Source of the DNA: Sternotherus odoratus
Lineage: Eukaryota; Chordata; Testudines; Kinosternidae
DNA length: 64,000 nucleotides
NCBI GenBank assembly: GCA_032164245.1
Contig: JAVMKO010000003.1
Location: 40,178,890-40,242,889, forward strand
Reading direction: 5' to 3'
This document shows positions 61,185 to 64,000 of the stretch, piece by piece (the stretch's first letter is position 1; every line of letters starts with the position of its first letter). Under the pieces are notes generated by a model, which did not search any database, had not been told where the DNA came from, and saw only the letters and a list, made by a program, of their open reading frames with translations. The translations under genes and the position numbers were made by a program.

Positions 61185-61285
61185 GAATCTGCTCCCTTGC
61201 TGTGCTCTAAGCCTGCTGCCCTTGAACCCTCTTTACCTCCCCCCTCCCCATGCTTTCCCTCCCCCCTCCCCATGCTTGCAGAGGA

Positions 61286-61291
61286 AATAAA
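61286..61291 (+). terminator. Poly(A) signal of the transposase gene
   Basis: AATAAA about 100 bases after the stop codon, on the plus strand. Confidence 0.75.
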
Positions 61292-61317
61292 AACACTGTT
61301 TGAAAAATCATGGTTCC

Positions 61318-61323
61318 TTTATT
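61318..61323 (-). terminator. Poly(A) signal of the Myb-like gene
   Basis: TTTATT on the plus strand, AATAAA on the minus strand, about 30 bases after the minus-strand stop. It lies 27 bases from the opposing signal, so the two transcripts probably overlap at their 3' ends. Confidence 0.75.
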
Positions 61324-61351
61324 GGTGCATGGGAAATACAAATACAGGGGA

Positions 61352-63579
61352 TCACTGTCCTAGTATCCTGGAGGGAGACCGGCAGTCGCAGTGGGGGAGG
61401 AGCGGACAGAGCGGGGGGTGGGGGTGGGAAGGGGGGAGGGGGGAGGTGGGTAAGACAGCAGCTTTTAAAACTTTTCTGAGAACGTCAGCCTGCTGCTGCT
61501 GCTGCTGCTTCTGCTGGCTTGTGGGGTCGAGTGGAGCGGCCCACGGAGCTTGCCCCCCCGTGTTCTCACCCCGCGTCTGGGTGGGGAAGCTATGGGAATT
61601 GGGGAGGTGGTTACACAGGGGCTGCAGAGGTGGTCTTTGGGCATGCTGCAGCTCCACCAGAGATCGCAGCATGTCGCTCTGGTCCTCCATTATGCGGAGC
61701 AAAGCATCCATGCGTCTTTCTTCGTGCTCTTCCCTCTTTTCTGCAGCGGCTTTTGATTCCTGCCTCTCTCGATTCCTTGCCTGTATCATTCTTTCCCTCC
61801 ACTCCGTCTGGCGGGCTGCCTCAGCGCGCGAGTTCTCCAGGAGTTCAGTGAACATATCATCGCGCGTTCGCGTTTTCTTTTTACGCTTTCTTATCTGCGA
61901 TGCACGGCGGGAGGAGGAGCAGGACGGGGGATTCTGAGATAATTCTTCATCTGTGGGCGAGTGTGGGAAAAGAAAGTTTGAAAGTTATGAGACCGATACA
62001 TTCAAGGTTAGGAGGCAGATGCAGTCTCGGACGGTACACAATGGGAGTACTATGCCGTTTGCAACCTCAGTATTCAGAGGCCTGATATGATCTCTGTACA
62101 AGGTCATGTTCTACACCTAAAAGTGACTGAATAGCTCACAGAAAAGTCAGAGCATCTCACACACATATGCGTGCCTCAGCCCAACACAGCTTCTGAAATC
62201 ACCGTGCAGCCGGACATGGTAAGTTAAAAGTGGCACTTGCATATTGTAGAGTAGCCCCACCCTCTTCCCCCCACCGCGTGGCGCCCACTGACCCGCAAAC
62301 TGCAAAGCAAATGCCAAAAAATCTCTCGCTAAGGGCTAAGGTCTTTTTGGGGCTCTTCAGACCGCTTGCGGACTGTTCAGTTTCCCTGCTAGCTACCGCT
62401 ACGGGCTGGGGCGGGGGGGGGGGTGCGCGTTGGATCTGAAGCGGAAGCAACCGCGTGCAGACTGCTCAGATTCCCTGCTAGCTACCGCTACGGGCTGGGG
62501 GGGGGGGGTGCGGTCAGCGTTCGTGGGGGGGGGGGTGCGGTTGGTCGGTCCTCAGCAGAAAAGAGTACTAGCTGGGAATCTTTATCTCCCTACTAATTGC
62601 AGTCCGTATCTCAAACAGGCAACCATGAATGACATCACTTTGCTGAGAATTTTTCGGAGAGATAGGGAGCGCATGCTCCTTGACTCCATGCAAAGTCCTG
62701 GTCCATACGCCGCAATGCTAGCCTGCTCAATGATACCAGACAACTTACTACTTTCGTGGCATGGGATGGTGTCCTATCACGGGGGACCACATAAGGCGGC
62801 TCTCCCCAGAAATCTGCTGCGCTGGATTCATCGCTACCTCCTGGATAGCTTCCTTGAAATGTCCGCGGAGGACTTATGGTCAATCCCGGAGTATATTGAC
62901 AAACTCTTTGAGTAGAAATTGACCAGCAATGAAAGCACGCTAAGACCTTAGGGCAAGTTACTCATTAATAAATGCTTCCTTTACAAAATCACGCGTCATG
63001 TAACCCCTTAAAAAAGAAACACTTACCCCCCTGGGAGGCTTGGGAGGGTGCTGGCTCCAGGGTGACAAACGGCTCCTGGCTCTCTGGGAACACGGGTTCT
63101 CCGCTGGGCTCCTGCTGCTCCGTGAGATTTTCCTCTTCCTCATGGTCGTCCTCCTCGGAATCAGTCTCCTCCCTGACGATTATCCCATCTGCGGAGTCCA
63201 CGCAGACCGGCGCGATGGTGGTGGGGGCGCCCCCCATTATCTGATTTAGTTCATTGTAGAACCTGCATGTCCGTGGCGCGCGCCCCGATCGTCCGTTTGC
63301 CTCTTTGGCTTTTTGGAACGATTGCCTCAGCCCCTTAATTTTTACGCGGCACTGTGTGGTGTCTCTGTTGTGGCCCCTTTCTAGCATGGCCTTGGAGACT
63401 CTTCCATAGGTGTTGGCATTCCGTTTGTTGTTGCGTAGTTCCAACATCACGGATTCCTCTCCCCAGATAGCGATGAGATCCAGCACCTCACGAGTGGACC
63501 ATGCTGGAGCTCTTCTCCTCTGGCTGGTTTCCATGGCATATGAGCTCTGCATGGAGTCTTGTGATGCTGAGCTCTGCAT
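61352..63579 (-). CDS. Harbinger Myb/SANT-like DNA-binding protein, two exons
   Basis: The accessory protein of the element. In studied Harbingers it binds the transposon ends and carries the transposase into the nucleus (family knowledge). Exon 1 is 63579-63027 and ends at donor GTAAGT. Exon 2 is 61950-61352 after acceptor CGCCCACAG. The join is in phase 1 (G plus AT gives Asp) and keeps the frame to the stop, about 383 aa. The chosen start is ATG 63579, in the strong context GCCGCCATG. The frame stays open upstream without ATG. The Myb/SANT-like trihelix domain runs from about residue 24 to 116 (APAWSTREVLDLIAIWGEE ... CRVKIKGLRQSFQKAK ... CRFYNELNQIMG). It is followed by an acidic stretch, then in exon 2 a basic KRKKK patch and a Glu/Arg-rich coiled-coil-like segment, a Gln run and a Pro-rich tail. 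This is typical of the family. Confidence 0.88.
62625..62915 (+). CDS. Third Harbinger reading frame, 96 aa, unknown function
   Basis: I do not recognise this protein. It lies on the plus strand inside the intron of the Myb-like gene. The start ATG has A at -3 (CAACCATGA). The stop is followed 52 bases later by a poly(A) signal (62967-62972). The composition looks like a real protein: basic N-terminus (RIFRRDRERMLLD), central Trp/His/Gly segment (LLLSWHGMVSYHGGPHKAAL), amphipathic RWIHRYLLDSFLEM and an acidic end (AEDLWSIPEYIDKLFE). About 45 bases upstream CTCCCTACTAATTGCAG resembles a splice acceptor, so it may be the last exon of a longer gene. It could be an accessory factor of the element or captured host sequence. 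The frame is also open upstream as far as at least 62430, without ATG. Confidence 0.55.
   Translation: MNDITLLRIFRRDRERMLLDSMQSPGPYAAMLACSMIPDNLLLSWHGMVSYHGGPHKAALPRNLLRWIHRYLLDSFLEMSAEDLWSIPEYIDKLFE
62967..62972 (+). terminator. Poly(A) signal of the third reading frame
   Basis: AATAAA on the plus strand, 52 bases after the stop at 62915 and inside the Myb-like gene's intron. Confidence 0.6.
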
Positions 63580-63996
63580 GGCGGCTAGTGCTGCTGATTG
63601 CTCTGAATGGCGACTGAGCTGTTCAGGTGAGCTGGCCACGCTGACCAAACAGGAAATGGTATTCAAATGTTCCCGGGTCTTATCTACCTGGCCAGAGCAG
63701 CGAGTTCAGAGTGCAGTGCAGAGCGGTCACAGTGGAGCAGTGAGGCAGTCCAGAGCGGTCAGAATGGAGCATTGTGGGACAGCCTCTGGAGGCTATTAAT
63801 GTCGGGTTCCGTCTTCACTAGCCCACAGTCGAGCTTGGAATGTCGAGATTAGCCTTATTTCTCTCGTCAGGCTGGAGTTCCAAATTCGATCTTGAGGGCC
63901 CTTTACATCGACGTTAGGGTATGTGAAGACAGGTACACGTTTAATTCGACCTAACGTCATTAAAATCGAATTAAAGTGGTAGTGAAGACAGGGCCT
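63027..63996 (-). promoter_or_regulatory. Right subterminal region, promoter side of the Myb-like gene
   Basis: Between the start at 63579 and the right end are repeats of the end motif: GTCTTCACTA at 63811-63820 (plus), a variant at 63922-63930 and the terminal copy 63980-63989 (both minus). A TTAGGGTATGTGAAGACAG block (63914-63932) combines the left-end GGGTATG with the inverted core. These are candidate binding sites for the Myb-like protein and may regulate its own transcription (inference). Confidence 0.5.
63979..63995 (-). repeat. Right terminal inverted repeat of Harbinger
   Basis: Reversed, reads GGCCCTGTCTTCACTAC, followed outward by TTA at 63996-63998. Confidence 0.92.
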
Positions 63997-64000
63997 TAGT

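Larger units (their letters stand above)
59498..63995. mobile_element. PIF/Harbinger DNA transposon, apparently complete
   Basis: A 4,498-bp element between TTA target duplications (59495-59497, 63996-63998). Terminal inverted repeats are GGGTATGTCTTCACTAC (left) and GGCCCTGTCTTCACTAC (right, reversed), 14 of 17 identical. TWA duplication, a DDE transposase and a second Myb/SANT-like gene are the defining set for PIF/Harbinger. It carries an uninterrupted transposase (plus), a spliced Myb-like gene (minus), convergent poly(A) signals between them, and a third small reading frame with its own poly(A) signal. Absence of stops suggests recent activity (inference). The Myb-like protein is expected to bind the ends and recruit the transposase. 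Confidence 0.93.

Noticed and set aside
62430..62624. Longer form of the 96-aa frame
   Set aside because: It would start at TTG and read through G-rich low-complexity DNA. ATG 62625 is the first in frame, although a spliced upstream exon remains possible.
63580..63666. N-terminal extension of the Myb-like protein to 63666
   Set aside because: The first codon there is TTG. ATG 63579 has a GCCGCCATG context and keeps the whole DNA-binding domain.
1..64000. CRISPR arrays, rRNA, functional tRNA genes, prokaryotic operons
   Set aside because: None present. Regular repeats are minisatellites or microsatellites, and tRNA-like sequences are decayed SINE heads.

Overview
This is vertebrate nuclear DNA, most likely from a turtle (inference). 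The evidence is the repeat content: many CR1 LINE 3' ends, Penelope-like elements, Helitrons, hAT and TA-flanked MITEs, endogenous-retrovirus LTRs, and a PIF/Harbinger transposon that still looks coding-competent. There are no bacterial-style operons, no rRNA and no functional tRNA gene. Most long open frames here are low-complexity repeat artefacts and are left out.

Host gene: four exons lie on the minus strand. In transcription order they are 46483-46359, 46236-46112, 36837-36585 and 34377-32553. The first three encode EGF modules, and their splice sites and phases join exactly (2 to 1, 1 to 0, 0 to 1). The fourth is a 1.8-kb Ser/Thr-rich exon. An EGF run followed by one very large Ser/Thr-rich exon is the architecture of EYS (eyes shut homolog), so the window is probably the middle of the EYS locus and everything else is intronic. 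The EGF exons are intact. The large exon carries a frameshift and four in-frame stops, so here it is broken.

Layout: 1-32 kb is intron downstream of the large exon. It holds two Helitrons (879-1807, 18607-19884), CR1 fragments, a GC-rich hAT element (8649-9183), retroviral LTR/leader pieces, a 1,986-bp solo LTR (24234-26219) and Penelope-like fragments with hammerhead-like motifs. 32.5-46.5 kb holds the exons, interrupted by a 604-bp hAT element, a third Helitron (39284-40146), a nested CR1 and a LINE ORF2 remnant. 46.5-59.5 kb is upstream intron with more LTR, MITE, Penelope and CR1 material.

The last 4.5 kb (59498-63995) is an apparently complete PIF/Harbinger transposon with TTA target duplications and terminal inverted repeats. 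It has an uninterrupted 441-aa DDE transposase on the plus strand and a two-exon Myb/SANT-like DNA-binding protein on the minus strand. A third small plus-strand reading frame (96 aa, with its own poly(A) signal) sits inside the intron of the Myb-like gene. In characterised Harbingers the Myb-like protein binds the transposon ends and brings the transposase to them. The third frame is the most likely undescribed component in this window.
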